Source: Acidobacterium sp. S8
GTDB lineage: Bacteria; Acidobacteriota; Terriglobia; Terriglobales; Acidobacteriaceae
Length of the DNA: 64,000 nt
Assembly: GCF_009765985.1 (NCBI RefSeq)
Contig: NZ_LMUM01000021.1
Span: forward strand, 99,665 to 163,664
Direction of reading: 5' to 3'
Within the stretch, counting starts at the first letter, position 1. Every line of letters begins with the position of its first letter. This document shows, piece by piece, positions 54,206 to 64,000 of the stretch. The position numbers and the translations under genes are program-made. The notes beneath the pieces are model-generated. The model had not been told where the DNA came from, did not search any database, and saw only the letters and a program-made list of their open reading frames with translations.

Positions 54206-56104
54206 ATGGCAGACGTCCTAAATTCTGAACAAACCGAGAGCAATCCTCTGAACACCGAACTTGAAACCCCAACGCTGGAAGCAGCGACGGATCACGTTGA
54301 GCCGTCCATCGAACCCACCCATAACCCGGAAGCCGTTTCCTCGGAATCCACTTCCCCCGCATCATTAGAACCCACGCACTCCGTAGCTGTTGCGTCTGAG
54401 CTCTCTGAAGAAGAGCCGGATTTGAACAGCATGGAAGACTTTGCCGCCGTGCTCGAGTCATTTGACCGTGAGCAGGCTGCCGAAGCCGCTGCGCAGGCGT
54501 TCGACGATACCCATGTTGTGTCCGGCACAGTGATCAAGCTGACCGATAAGCACGTGGTCGTCGATGTCGGTATGAAGTCGGAAGGTCTGATTCCGATCGA
54601 GCAGGTTCTCGACCACACCGGCCAGCCCAAGCTGCAAGCCGGCGAGACGGTCGAGGTCGTGATCGAGCGCGAAGAGGCCGAAGGTGGCTACCTGCTGAGC
54701 TATGAAAAAGCTCTGCGGCACCGCGTATGGGACACGATCGAGAAGGCTGCCAACGAGAAGACCCTTGTCACCGGCACGGTTCTCGGACGCGTGAAGGGCG
54801 GTCTGACCGTCGATGTCGGCATCAAGGCGTTCTTGCCCGGCTCACAGCTGGAAATTCGCCCTGTCCGTAACCTGGACGCTTATATCGGCCAGCAGATCGA
54901 AGTCCGCGTCATCAAGCTGAACAAGAAGCGTGGCAACGTGGTCGTCTCCCGCAAGGAAATTCTGGAAGAAGAGCAGACCCACAAGCGTTCGCAGACACTG
55001 GAGCACTTGGAAGAGGGCAGCATTCTCACCGGGACCGTCAAGAACCTGACCGACTACGGCGCATTTGTCGACCTCGGCGGCATCGACGGACTGCTGCACA
55101 TTACCGATATGTCGTGGGGTCGTCTGACGCACCCGCGCGATCTGGTCAATGTTGCCGACGAGATCCAGGTCAAGGTCCTAAAGTTTGACAAAGATAAGCA
55201 GCGTGTTTCGCTTGGCTTCAAGCAGCTGACGCCTGATCCGTGGCTCGACGCGACTGAGCGCTATCCCATTGGCGCCCATGTCCGTGGCCGCGTCCTCAGC
55301 GTGACTGACTACGGCGCATTCGTTGAGCTGGAGCAGGGCATCGAAGGTCTCGTACACGTTTCGGAAATGACCTGGTCGAAGCGGATGAAGCATCCGTCGA
55401 AGTTGGTCAAGCCCGGCGACGAAGTCGAGACGGTGATCCTTGCCGTCAACCCGAACGACCGCCGCATCTCGCTTGGCATGAAGCAGCTCCTCGAAAACCC
55501 ATGGGAGCACCTGGTCGAGCGCTACCCGGCAGGCACCAACGTCGAAGGCCGCGTTCGCAACCTGACCGACTTCGGCGCGTTTATCGAGATTGAAGACGGC
55601 ATTGACGGCCTGGTTCACGTATCGAACCTGAGCTGGACCAAGCGCGTCAAGCATCCTTCCGAAGTGCTGAAGAAGGGCGAAAAGGTCAAGGCTGTCGTTC
55701 TGGGCGTAGAGCCGGAAAACCGCCGCCTCTCGCTCGGTATCAAGCAGCTGCAGCCTGATGTCTGGGAGACATTCTTTGCCCAGCATCGCGTGGGCGATGT
55801 TGTCCACGGCAAGGTTCTGCGGTCGGCGCAGTTCGGCTCGTTTGTTGAGATCGCCGAGGGTGTTGAGGGTCTGTGCCACGTTTCTGAGGCAACGGACAAT
55901 CACGGCACGCCGGTGAAGCTCGACGCAGGTCAGGAGCACGAATTCAAGATCATCAAGATGAACGCTGATGAGAAGAAGGTCGGACTCAGCCTGCGCGCAG
56001 TTGGCGAAGAAGCCAGCCGTGCGGAAGTCGAATCTTACAAGCAGCCGGTTTCAAGCTCGACCACGACGCTCGGCGACCTGGTCAACTGGAAGCGCGAACA
56101 GTAA
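54206..56104 (+). CDS. rpsA: 30S ribosomal protein S1
   Basis: A 632-residue protein that helps the 30S subunit bind mRNA. After an N-terminal extension of about 95 residues rich in Glu, Ser, Thr and Pro, six S1 (OB-fold) domains follow. The first is VSGTVIKLTDKHVVVDVGMK and the third and fourth include LTDYGAFVDLGGIDGLLHIT and VTDYGAFVELEQGIEGLVHV. The last domains are more divergent (VLRSAQFGSFVEIAEGVEGL). The acidic extension is longer than in E. coli S1. It has its own promoter, leader and terminator and is not next to cmk or ihfB. Confidence 0.96.
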   Translation: MADVLNSEQTESNPLNTELETPTLEAATDHVEPSIEPTHNPEAVSSESTSPASLEPTHSVAVASELSEEEPDLNSMEDFAAVLESFDREQAAEAAAQAFDDTHVVSGTVIKLTDKHVVVDVGMKSEGLIPIEQVLDHTGQPKLQAGETVEVVIEREEAEGGYLLSYEKALRHRVWDTIEKAANEKTLVTGTVLGRVKGGLTVDVGIKAFLPGSQLEIRPVRNLDAYIGQQIEVRVIKLNKKRGNVVVSRKEILEEEQTHKRSQTLEHLEEGSILTGTVKNLTDYGAFVDLGGIDGLLHITDMSWGRLTHPRDLVNVADEIQVKVLKFDKDKQRVSLGFKQLTPDPWLDATERYPIGAHVRGRVLSVTDYGAFVELEQGIEGLVHVSEMTWSKRMKHPSKLVKPGDEVETVILAVNPNDRRISLGMKQLLENPWEHLVERYPAGTNVEGRVRNLTDFGAFIEIEDGIDGLVHVSNLSWTKRVKHPSEVLKKGEKVKAVVLGVEPENRRLSLGIKQLQPDVWETFFAQHRVGDVVHGKVLRSAQFGSFVEIAEGVEGLCHVSEATDNHGTPVKLDAGQEHEFKIIKMNADEKKVGLSLRAVGEEASRAEVESYKQPVSSSTTTLGDLVNWKREQ

Positions 56105-56122
56105 TCCATCGCTCTCGGTAAC

Positions 56123-56152
56123 AAAAACGCCATCCTTTGGGATGGCGTTTTT
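56123..56152. terminator. Bidirectional terminator between rpsA and the Clp_N gene
   Basis: AAAAACGCCATCC and GGATGGCGTTTTT pair fully, giving a T-run on both strands. It serves rpsA (plus) and the convergent Clp_N gene (minus). Confidence 0.93.
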
Positions 56153-56154
56153 GA

Positions 56155-56667
56155 TTAGCGATCAATTTTTCGAAGATGGTTTCTCTCAAGACGCACTAAA
56201 AGCTCGTCTTTCTCTATGGCGTCACGCTCCTGCGGCTCATTGCAATTCAAAGTGGACATGTAAGCCGCCAGTTTTTCAGCCGAGAAGCCAGCCTCTTGCA
56301 GAAGCGTAGAGGCGTGCGTGTCAGGGACGATCAGGAGCGATTGCAACACGTGTTCTGTGCGAAAAGTCTGACAACCGCCAGCATCTGCGACGACTTCTGT
56401 CTCGTGCAGGACTTTTTGGACATCCTCTGTCAGAGGCATATCAACTGAGTTGGGGATTCGGTCTTCGGGTTGTTGCCAGCGGGCAGCTGCTTCTCGCACG
56501 CCCGCTGCGGAAAGAGATACGGAGAGTTGTTCGAGCAACGCCGTTTCGGCACGCACAATGCCTATGAGCAGATGTTCTGTATCAATAGACTTTGAACCAA
56601 GTAGCCCGGCTTCCAGCCGGGCAATCATGATCACCTGCAGGCATGTTTTCGAATAACGTTCGAACAT
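56155..56667 (-). CDS. Stand-alone Clp N-domain protein
   Basis: A 170-residue protein made only of the double Clp_N repeat. MFERYSKTCLQVIMIARLEA...IDTEHLLIGIVRAE is close to the N-terminus of ClpC/ClpA, and the second repeat has FRTEHVLQSLLIVPDTHAST. No AAA+ ATPase module follows. Free Clp_N-like proteins (ClpS-independent, ClpR-like or adaptor types) can bind substrates or inhibit Clp chaperones. It converges on rpsA. The start is the ATG beginning MFERY, as in ClpC. Whether it works with a genome-encoded ClpC cannot be judged from here. Confidence 0.88.
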   Translation of the reverse strand: MFERYSKTCLQVIMIARLEAGLLGSKSIDTEHLLIGIVRAETALLEQLSVSLSAAGVREAAARWQQPEDRIPNSVDMPLTEDVQKVLHETEVVADAGGCQTFRTEHVLQSLLIVPDTHASTLLQEAGFSAEKLAAYMSTLNCNEPQERDAIEKDELLVRLERNHLRKIDR

Positions 56668-56724
56668 GATCGCTCCCGAAGCACGAGAATATTCTTCGGG
56701 CTGTGTAAAACAACGAGAACCTGC

Positions 56725-56991
56725 CTACGCGACCCAGGGCGGAGCACCGCCGAGGATGGCCGCGCCGGACATGTGCGCCGGGCCATGCCATGCGGGCACG
56801 TTGAATGCCTTCTCCGGATGGACCGTGGCCTCTGCGCTGCTGTTGTGGTGTTGCTCCAAAGCTTCCTGGACTAGCTGCATTGCATGTTCCAGTTGCTCGT
56901 GAGACTTGTCAAAGTACAACGCGTAGTGCTGACCACAGACTTTGCATTGCAAATCAGCCGATTCGGGTGTTGCCAGACAGAAAACCTGCAT
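56725..56991 (-). CDS. Small hypothetical protein with a CxxC motif
   Basis: An 88-residue protein of unknown family. LQCKVCGQHYALYFDKSHEQ has one Cys pair and His residues that could hold a metal with partners later in the chain (EQHHN, PAWHGPAH). A helix follows (LEHAMQLVQEALEQHH). AAGGAG lies 7 bases before the ATG, so translation is likely. It is 57 bases upstream of the Clp_N gene in the same orientation. No function can be given. Confidence 0.7.
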   Translation of the reverse strand: MQVFCLATPESADLQCKVCGQHYALYFDKSHEQLEHAMQLVQEALEQHHNSSAEATVHPEKAFNVPAWHGPAHMSGAAILGGAPPWVA

Positions 56992-57216
56992 AAATAATCT
57001 CCTTCAATTCAACCGAAGTGAGAGAAACGGGAATGAGTGGGGAAGCCATTCACCAACTCCGATGGTATTTTCCACGCCGCTCATCTCTGCTTACTTTTGA
57101 TGCAGCGAACCTTGAAATTTATATGCTTATAAGGACTTTTGTCACTACAGTATTGAGAATTTTTATGCCGCTGGGGAACAAGGCGTGCAGGATAATCCCA
57201 TGGATTTCGCCGTGAA

Positions 57217-57423
57217 TCAAGCACCAAAGCGTTCTTTTTCGAGCTTTGCCTGAATCTTGGGTAACCAATGACGGTAACGGTCTGATTTTTCTTCACGCAG
57301 AGAATCTTCAATGGCCCTGCGGTATCCCCCCGTGTAGATCGAATACATTACCGCCAGGGCGCAGCCAACACCGAAGCCGAAGCCAAAGAAAAAGCCGATA
57401 ATGCCGCCGCTGAAGAAGTTCAT
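57217..57423 (-). CDS. Small single-helix membrane protein
   Basis: A 68-residue protein with one Gly/Phe-rich membrane segment (IIGFFFGFGFGVGCALAVMY) and a charged C-terminal tail (RRAIEDSLREEKSDRYRHWL). ATG 57423 follows GGTGGA; an upstream start at 57441 is unlikely. The family is not recognised. It is divergent from the cytochrome gene. Confidence 0.65.
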   Translation of the reverse strand: MNFFSGGIIGFFFGFGFGVGCALAVMYSIYTGGYRRAIEDSLREEKSDRYRHWLPKIQAKLEKERFGA

Positions 57424-57479
57424 GCTATCCACCGTACACAAAAAGTTTCATCGGAACGCGCTGCTATGATGGCAGTAAC

Positions 57480-57836
57480 TTGTCGAGCAAGCAGAAATTC
57501 TTTTGGGGCATGGCAGCGTGCCTTTTCCTGACCGGTTGCGGTCCGTCCCTGCCGCCTTCAAAGCCTTTAAGCCAATTGACGCCACAGGAGTCAGAAGGCA
57601 GGCAGGTATTTGTCAGCCGCTGCGCCCGATGTCATTACGCCAATAGCGACTCCGCCCTGCATGGACCGGGTCTCTTCGGGATCTACCGCCGAAAATACCT
57701 GCGCAACGGTGCCCCGGCCAACGACGACCGCGTAACCGATATCATTCTGCATGGGCGCGGCATGATGCCCTCACTGGGAGACTCGATGGACGACGAGCAG
57801 CTTCAGGCGCTGCTTGCCTATCTGCACACATTATGA
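57480..57836 (+). CDS. Cytochrome c lipoprotein
   Basis: A 118-residue c-type cytochrome. The lipobox is LTGC (cleavage before Cys20), so it is a membrane-anchored lipoprotein. CARCH is the heme motif, and Met in GRGMMPSLGD supplies the axial ligand. The start must be TTG at 57480, since the next in-frame ATG would remove the charged part of the signal (SSKQKFFWGMAACLFLTGC). It overlaps the next gene by 4 bases. Probable role is electron transfer; the partner is unknown. Confidence 0.87.
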   Translation: MSSKQKFFWGMAACLFLTGCGPSLPPSKPLSQLTPQESEGRQVFVSRCARCHYANSDSALHGPGLFGIYRRKYLRNGAPANDDRVTDIILHGRGMMPSLGDSMDDEQLQALLAYLHTL

Positions 57837-58174
57837 CGAATCAGAAACAAATTTCCGGGCCGCTGCCGGGTATGGCTGCCGTCGCACTATGGATGCTGCT
57901 GCTCTGTGGCGTCGGGCTTTATGGCGTGATTACGCATCATCTGCCAATTGCTGTCGTACTGCTTTGCGCCTTTTTTGCCGCTGCCGCCAGCGGACTGCTG
58001 CAGCAGCGCCGCTGGGGATGGGCCCTGTCACTGGCTGCGGCTTTTCTTTCCATGTGCTACGGCATTTATATGATGCTGCGTTTTCATCAGGCTCCGCTGA
58101 TTGTAATGATCCTGGTGAACCTGATCTTCTTTCTTTACCTTGTGCGCCCTGTGGTCATCGAGCGCCTGCGCTGA
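57833..58174 (+). CDS. Small polytopic membrane protein
   Basis: A 113-residue protein with four hydrophobic segments (VALWMLLLCGVGLYGVI, IAVVLLCAFFAAAASGLL, ALSLAAAFLSMCYGIYMML, LIVMILVNLIFFLYLV). It overlaps the cytochrome gene by ATGA and is thus coupled to it. No family recognised; a membrane partner of the cytochrome is possible. Confidence 0.7.
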   Translation: MTNQKQISGPLPGMAAVALWMLLLCGVGLYGVITHHLPIAVVLLCAFFAAAASGLLQQRRWGWALSLAAAFLSMCYGIYMMLRFHQAPLIVMILVNLIFFLYLVRPVVIERLR

Positions 58175-58253
58175 AGTGCTCCCCACCCAGGTCTTTGAGT
58201 TAGCCCCGTATCTGCGCGTACCATAGAGGCTGCGGAATGGGACGTTAAGACCG

Positions 58254-59528
58254 ATGAATCCAGTTACAACACGGTTATCGCCGAGAGCATCGTTTGAGAA
58301 GACGCTGGCCAGCGCCAAGCGCACGATGTTACTCAGCGAGATCGTGCTTCTGGCCATCGACAGCTTTCGTGCGAGCAAGGTGCGCTTCGCGCTTACCGCG
58401 CTCGGTATGGTCATTGGTTCGGCATCATTGATTCTGGTGAGCACGATCGGCCTCACTGGCAAAGACTACATTCTTAACCTGCTGCAGAGTATCGGCACCA
58501 ATATGGTGTATATCGAGTACTCCGGCGGCGGCACCGGCTCGGTCAACAACTTCCAGAGCGATTATCTGACGCGCGAAGATGAGCGCGCCGCCGATGAACA
58601 AGTGCCATCCGTCATGTACTCATCGCCAATGCTGGAGATGCATGACCGCATCAGCATTAATGGGACAGAAAAACAACTACTTGTATTAGGTGTAAGTCCG
58701 CAATATCAACAGGTGCGCAACCTGAAAGTGCTCGCCGGCCGATTTTTCGATGATCAGGATGAGTTGACGCACACGCCTGTGGCCGTCGTCACTCAGGTTT
58801 TTGCGCAGGAGATGTTCGGCAGCCAGGACGCCGCGATCAACCAGAGTTTCCAGATCAGCGGCATTCCCTTCACCATCGTCGGGACTTTCAGAGAGAGCGT
58901 TGATACCTTCGGGCAGTCGGAAATCGCCGACCAGACGATTCTCATTCCGTATTCCGTAGGCCGCTACTTCACGGGCACCGACAGCGTAAAGCAGATTTTC
59001 TTCACCATCCGCGATAAGAACGATGTGGAAGCCGCAGCCCAGCAGATCAGGGACGTCGTCAGCGCGCGGCATCTCAAGAATTCCGTTTACAGGACGACGA
59101 CGCTAACAGAGCTTCTAACCACCGCTGCGTCCATTGCTAATGCCCTCACGATCGTCCTTTTGCTTGTGACCACGGTCACGCTTGCCGTAGGCGGAGTCGG
59201 CATTATGAACATCATGCTGGCCACGGTTCGCTCACGCATCCGAGAAATCGGCATACGCAAAGCGCTGGGCGCGACCGCGCGCGAGATCAAGCTCCAATTC
59301 CTGATCGAAGCCATCTTCATCTCGCTCAGCGGCGGCTTTGTCGGCACGATTATCGGTCTCGCGCTTCCTATATCTGTGCGGATTTTTACCGACTACCGCA
59401 TCCCGATCTCGGGCCTCTCCGTGATCATCGCGCTGGCGACTTCGACCGTAGTGGGGGTCATCTTCGGCACCCTGCCGGCCAACCGCGCTGCGCAGCTCGA
59501 CCCCGTTGAGTCGCTCAAATACGAGTAA
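58254..59528 (+). CDS. MacB-like ABC transporter permease
   Basis: A 424-residue permease. The N-terminal helix (VRFALTALGMVIGSASLILV) is followed by a MacB periplasmic domain with LVLGVSPQYQQVRNLKVLAG and PVAVVTQVFAQEMFG. The FtsX core comes after about residue 290 (GGVGIMNIMLATVRSRIREI, GIRKALGATAREIKLQFLIE). It is of the single MacB/FtsX type rather than the duplicated type at 3885. No ATPase gene (LolD/MacB ATPase) is adjacent. It lies 79 bases after the small membrane protein gene. Substrate unknown. Confidence 0.9.
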   Translation: MNPVTTRLSPRASFEKTLASAKRTMLLSEIVLLAIDSFRASKVRFALTALGMVIGSASLILVSTIGLTGKDYILNLLQSIGTNMVYIEYSGGGTGSVNNFQSDYLTREDERAADEQVPSVMYSSPMLEMHDRISINGTEKQLLVLGVSPQYQQVRNLKVLAGRFFDDQDELTHTPVAVVTQVFAQEMFGSQDAAINQSFQISGIPFTIVGTFRESVDTFGQSEIADQTILIPYSVGRYFTGTDSVKQIFFTIRDKNDVEAAAQQIRDVVSARHLKNSVYRTTTLTELLTTAASIANALTIVLLLVTTVTLAVGGVGIMNIMLATVRSRIREIGIRKALGATAREIKLQFLIEAIFISLSGGFVGTIIGLALPISVRIFTDYRIPISGLSVIIALATSTVVGVIFGTLPANRAAQLDPVESLKYE

Positions 59529-59654
59529 ATCCCGCAACTGCTGGTAAACTATATACAGGAATTCAGTTCCCGCTGCCCTGCCTGCATGTCCAGCCAAGCA
59601 GCACCCCGCGAAACTTTTAGACTGTATTAAGAAGAGAAGAGGAAATCTGCGCCC

Positions 59655-61472
<1,818 letters not shown>

Positions 61473-61487
61473 ATTCTGTCTTATATA

Positions 61488-61522
61488 AATATGAGGCCCG
61501 TATTCCGGGCCTCATATTTTTT
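61488..61522. terminator. Terminator of typA
   Basis: AATATGAGGCCCG and CGGGCCTCATATT pair perfectly over 13 bases around a 5-base loop, followed by TTTT on the plus strand. On the other strand it could also serve the convergent hydrolase locus. Confidence 0.93.
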
Positions 61523-61562
61523 GCTCTCATCGAGAGAATTCCATCGTTGCGCATCGCACTTC

Positions 61563-62584
61563 TCAGCGCAGATCATTCCGGCGCGCGAAATCTGCAACCA
61601 GGGCTGCAATCGAATCGGGAACTTCAAGCGTTGCAAAGTGTCCTGCGTCGAGAATGTGTATCTCCGCCCTGGGAGCCTCATGCAGATAGGCGACAGCGCC
61701 CGGCACGGTAAAAAAGTTGTCGCGGCTCCCCCATATCACTTCAACGGGTATATGAAGCGATTTCAGCAGTGCCTGCCACTCGGGATAGCGCGGCAGGTTT
61801 GAACCGAATCGAACCACAAGTCGAGATGCGCATCGACGACACCGGGACGCTGTTGCGAGATGGTCGTCAGCAATTCATTGTCCGGGTTTACATCCGGTCC
61901 CAGGGTCCAATTGGACGCACCTGGGAAGGGCGTATGTGCCGCTTCGTCCGCGAATTGCTTATCGCTCGTTAAGTCGCGATTGCGCCAATAGCTTCGGAGC
62001 TTGCCATTCGGGTCCTGGGCGAAAGGAAATCCATCGAGATGGATCACGCCGTTTTGAACGATGATTGCGGAAACCTGATCGGGCGCAGCCTGCATGAGCC
62101 GAAAGCCTATGGGTGCTCCATAATCCTGCATGTAAAGCGCGTATCGCTTGATGTTTCTGGCTGCGAGGAAATGCGCCACGGTCTCAGCAACATGATCAAA
62201 CGTATATGGATACTCTTCATGGTTCGGAGCATCGGAGTATCCATACGATGGATAGTCCATTGCAATGACGTGCAATAGACCCGTCGCCGCCAGCTGCTCC
62301 ATTACGGACTGATACATGATGGAAGAAGTCGGACTGCCATGCAGGAACACAAGAGTGGGCGCTTCGACTGGACCGCCCTCACGATAAAAGAGATTGATAC
62401 CGTCAACAGATTGCCATCCATAATGCAAAGCTGTCAGATTGGGCTGGATTGCTTTCAGTTTTTCGCGGCTTTGGGAACTGTCATCCTGGGCCGATACATG
62501 GCCATCGGAAGCCCTCTTGTATACCTGTGCATTTATATTTGTTGCCAGCGCTGCAGCCAGAATCAATAATCCAATCTTTTTCAC
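61563..62584 (-). pseudogene. Alpha/beta hydrolase, frameshifted
   Basis: A secreted alpha/beta hydrolase of the haloalkane dehalogenase/epoxide hydrolase group, broken by one missing base near 61806. The upstream part keeps the signal peptide (IGLLILAAALATNINAQ), HGSP (82-85) and the nucleophile Asp154 in MQDYGAPIG. In that frame it ends as DLWFDSVQTCRAI... and stops at 61763. The other frame, FGSNLPRYPEWQALL...IWGSRDNFFTV...DAGHFATLE, carries the catalytic acid and His. Restoring a base makes DLWFDxGSNLPRYPEW, the normal family sequence. GTG 62584 follows AAAGGAG. It is either a pseudogene, a sequencing error or, less likely, a programmed shift. Confidence 0.85.
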
Positions 62585-62873
62585 AGTCTCTCCTTTAGAT
62601 TTGTGTTCCACAACATGTCTACTCGGCAGGGATGTAGGGATGTAGACGCCCTGTGTATTCATTGGTAACCATCATTAGAAAGTTTGGCTTCGCATTTTGC
62701 GTTGAACCGGTTTCCATTCCGATACTTGAAAAGAGCGATCGGCATTCCCCGCGCCAGGCAGTCATCCAGCCGCTCCTTTCGATCTTCTGCGCTGAAACCA
62801 TTCGGCCGCTGTGTTACTGTTTTGAAAAGAGCGGCTTTGCGTTTAGGACGCATTGTTTACTCGCATCGATTTC

Positions 62874-63212
62874 ATGTCTTATCAGCCGAACCTGTTTTCG
62901 TCCAACGCACCAAACGGCTCGGCCGAACCCGCTTCTAAACCTGCGCCTCGTCTCGTTACTCATCCGCATCGAACGCCGGTGTGGTTACGCCGCATTGATT
63001 TGTTCGTGCGCGTCATTGTGCGCCTTTATCTCGGCCTGCTGGTCGTCGCGCTGCCATGGACGCATCTCTGGGACGAAAATCATCTCTTTCAGCTCTTCCC
63101 TCAGGTTGCGTGGCTCGCGGCAAATGGCGTAGTCCGCGGCATCATCTCCGGACTTGGGCTGCTCAATATCTGGATTGCCGTCAGCGATGCAATCGAATAC
63201 CGTGAACCGTGA
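62874..63212 (+). CDS. Small membrane protein of unknown function
   Basis: A 112-residue protein. A Ser/Pro/Ala-rich N-terminus is followed by IDLFVRVIVRLYLGLLVVAL and an amphipathic WTHLWDENHLFQLFPQVAWL, then VVRGIISGLGLLNIWIAVSD. Two membrane helices are likely. It is 2 bases upstream of the LOG-family gene, so the two are probably co-translated. The family is unknown to me. ATG at 62874 is preferred to the TTG upstream. Confidence 0.72.
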   Translation: MSYQPNLFSSNAPNGSAEPASKPAPRLVTHPHRTPVWLRRIDLFVRVIVRLYLGLLVVALPWTHLWDENHLFQLFPQVAWLAANGVVRGIISGLGLLNIWIAVSDAIEYREP

Positions 63213-63214
63213 CC

Positions 63215-64000
63215 ATGCCTGATAACGATCCTTTGCCGCTTGAAAGTGCCCCGCTTGCTTACGAAAATTCGGATTTTCTAAACAGCCACGACGGCCGGAT
63301 CATTCGCATCATTTCTGAATTCTCTGAGCCGCTGGCGCGCTTCCGACGTGAGCGCATCCAGGACACGGTTGTTTTCTTTGGTTCGGCGCGCTTTCGCGCG
63401 CGCGACGAAGCCACTCACGATCTTGAGCTGCTGGAAAACACCGGCTCGCGACAATCCGCTCCCCAAGAAGAACAGCCGGCCCGCGAGCCTGAAGGCGATG
63501 CCAGCGCTTTGCAACTGAGCCGCGCCAAAGCGGCAGTGGAGATGGCCAGCTATTACGAAGATGCTCGTCGCCTCGCCCACATGCTTACCGAGTGGAGCAT
63601 GTCATTAGAATCACAGCGCAACCGTTTCGTCGTCACTTCCGGCGGTGGCCCTGGCATTATGGAAGCCGCCAATCGAGGCGCTTACGAAGCAGGCGGCAAA
63701 ACCATTGGCCTCAACATCAAGCTGCCCTTTGAGCAGATGCCGAACCGCTACATCACGCCTGCGCTCAACTTCGAGTTTCACTACTTCTTCATGCGCAAGT
63801 ATTGGTTCGCATACCTGGCCAAAGCGCTCGTCGTCTTTCCCGGAGGCTTCGGCACGCTCGACGAAATGTTTGAGCTGCTGACGCTGGCCCAGACGAAAAA
63901 ACTGGCGAAGCAGATCACGGTGGTGATCTATGGCTCTGATTACTGGCAACACGTGATCAATCTCGATGTGCTTGTCGAGAAGGGCGCCATCTCACCGCGA
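63215..64000 (+). CDS. LOG-family Rossmann protein (3' truncated by window edge)
   Basis: 262 residues are visible, and the frame is open to the last base. SGGGPGIMEAANRGAYEAGG and PGGFGTLDEMFELLTLAQTK are the conserved LOG/'lysine decarboxylase-like' motifs of cytokinin riboside monophosphate phosphoribohydrolases. The region RERIQDTVVFFGSARF is the first Rossmann strand with the phosphate loop. Between it and the motif a Gln/Glu-rich, disordered insert (about residues 80-105, SRQSAPQEEQPAREPEGDAS) is present. The start is directly behind the previous gene, separated by 2 bases. Confidence 0.92.
   Translation, partial: MPDNDPLPLESAPLAYENSDFLNSHDGRIIRIISEFSEPLARFRRERIQDTVVFFGSARFRARDEATHDLELLENTGSRQSAPQEEQPAREPEGDASALQLSRAKAAVEMASYYEDARRLAHMLTEWSMSLESQRNRFVVTSGGGPGIMEAANRGAYEAGGKTIGLNIKLPFEQMPNRYITPALNFEFHYFFMRKYWFAYLAKALVVFPGGFGTLDEMFELLTLAQTKKLAKQITVVIYGSDYWQHVINLDVLVEKGAISPR

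Noticed and set aside
55178..55939. 253-codon minus-strand frame inside rpsA
   Set aside because: It mirrors the S1 repeats, which explains its repetitive appearance.

Overview
The window most likely comes from an Acidobacteriota chromosome, class Terriglobia (Acidobacteriaceae-like). Support comes from an Oar-like TonB-dependent receptor, an 'orphan' duplicated MacB/FtsX permease of the acidobacterial ADOP type, a bacterial CE15 glucuronoyl esterase, many small secreted proteins of acidobacterial character, moderately high GC, and short intergenic repeats of the GTCATTCTGAG...GAAGAATC kind. I see no prophage, integrase, transposase, CRISPR array or rRNA. It is ordinary chromosome with housekeeping genes separated by accessory enzymes. 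The only RNA gene found is one tRNA-Ala.

Layout. 1-9.9 kb: 3' part of a TonB receptor, a secreted TPR protein, an ADOP permease, a secreted SGNH hydrolase divergent from a CE15 esterase, and a GNAT acetyltransferase. 9.9-16.4 kb: SodC, an Fpg/Nei-type glycosylase, tRNA-Ala(CGC) directly downstream of an alanyl-tRNA editing protein, a membrane protein with an HExxH motif, a YCII protein, a VanX-like dipeptidase and an ABM monooxygenase. 16.5-19.6 kb: a secreted beta-propeller, rho and rpoZ. 20.1-22.2 kb: a GntR/ABC ATPase/permease operon that starts on a palindromic operator. 22.3-29.8 kb: dacB-lipA-DUF885 on the minus strand, folP, and small secreted proteins. 29.9-38 kb: sensor kinase-recX, alaS and an AMIN/amidase_3 cell-wall hydrolase. 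38-41.8 kb: two convergent, overlapping CPBP membrane proteins, an M15-like DUF5715 protein, a Yip1 protein and a cold-shock protein. 42.3-44.9 kb: a three-gene operon with two paralogous proteins of unknown family followed by a DyP-type heme peroxidase. 44.9-53.7 kb: a YVTN-type propeller, acpP-fabF, rmuC, a HIT protein, recQ and an esterase. 54.2-64 kb: rpsA, a stand-alone Clp_N protein, small proteins, a cytochrome c lipoprotein, a MacB-like permease, typA, a frameshifted alpha/beta hydrolase, and the start of a LOG-family gene cut by the window end.

How the genes work together. Information processing is well represented (rho, rpoZ, alaS, rpsA, typA, tRNA-Ala and an alanyl editing factor). 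Peptidoglycan turnover has four proteins (VanX-like, DacB, DUF5715/M15-like, amidase). Several secreted carbohydrate-active or ester-cleaving enzymes fit a soil saprotroph. The least explained and most interesting parts are the DyP operon with its two paralogous partners, the AlaX-tRNA-Ala pair, several perfect palindromes next to genes (17797-17821, 20155-20176, 53791-53816), and the stand-alone double Clp_N gene. Family assignments come from reading motifs only; no database search was possible.
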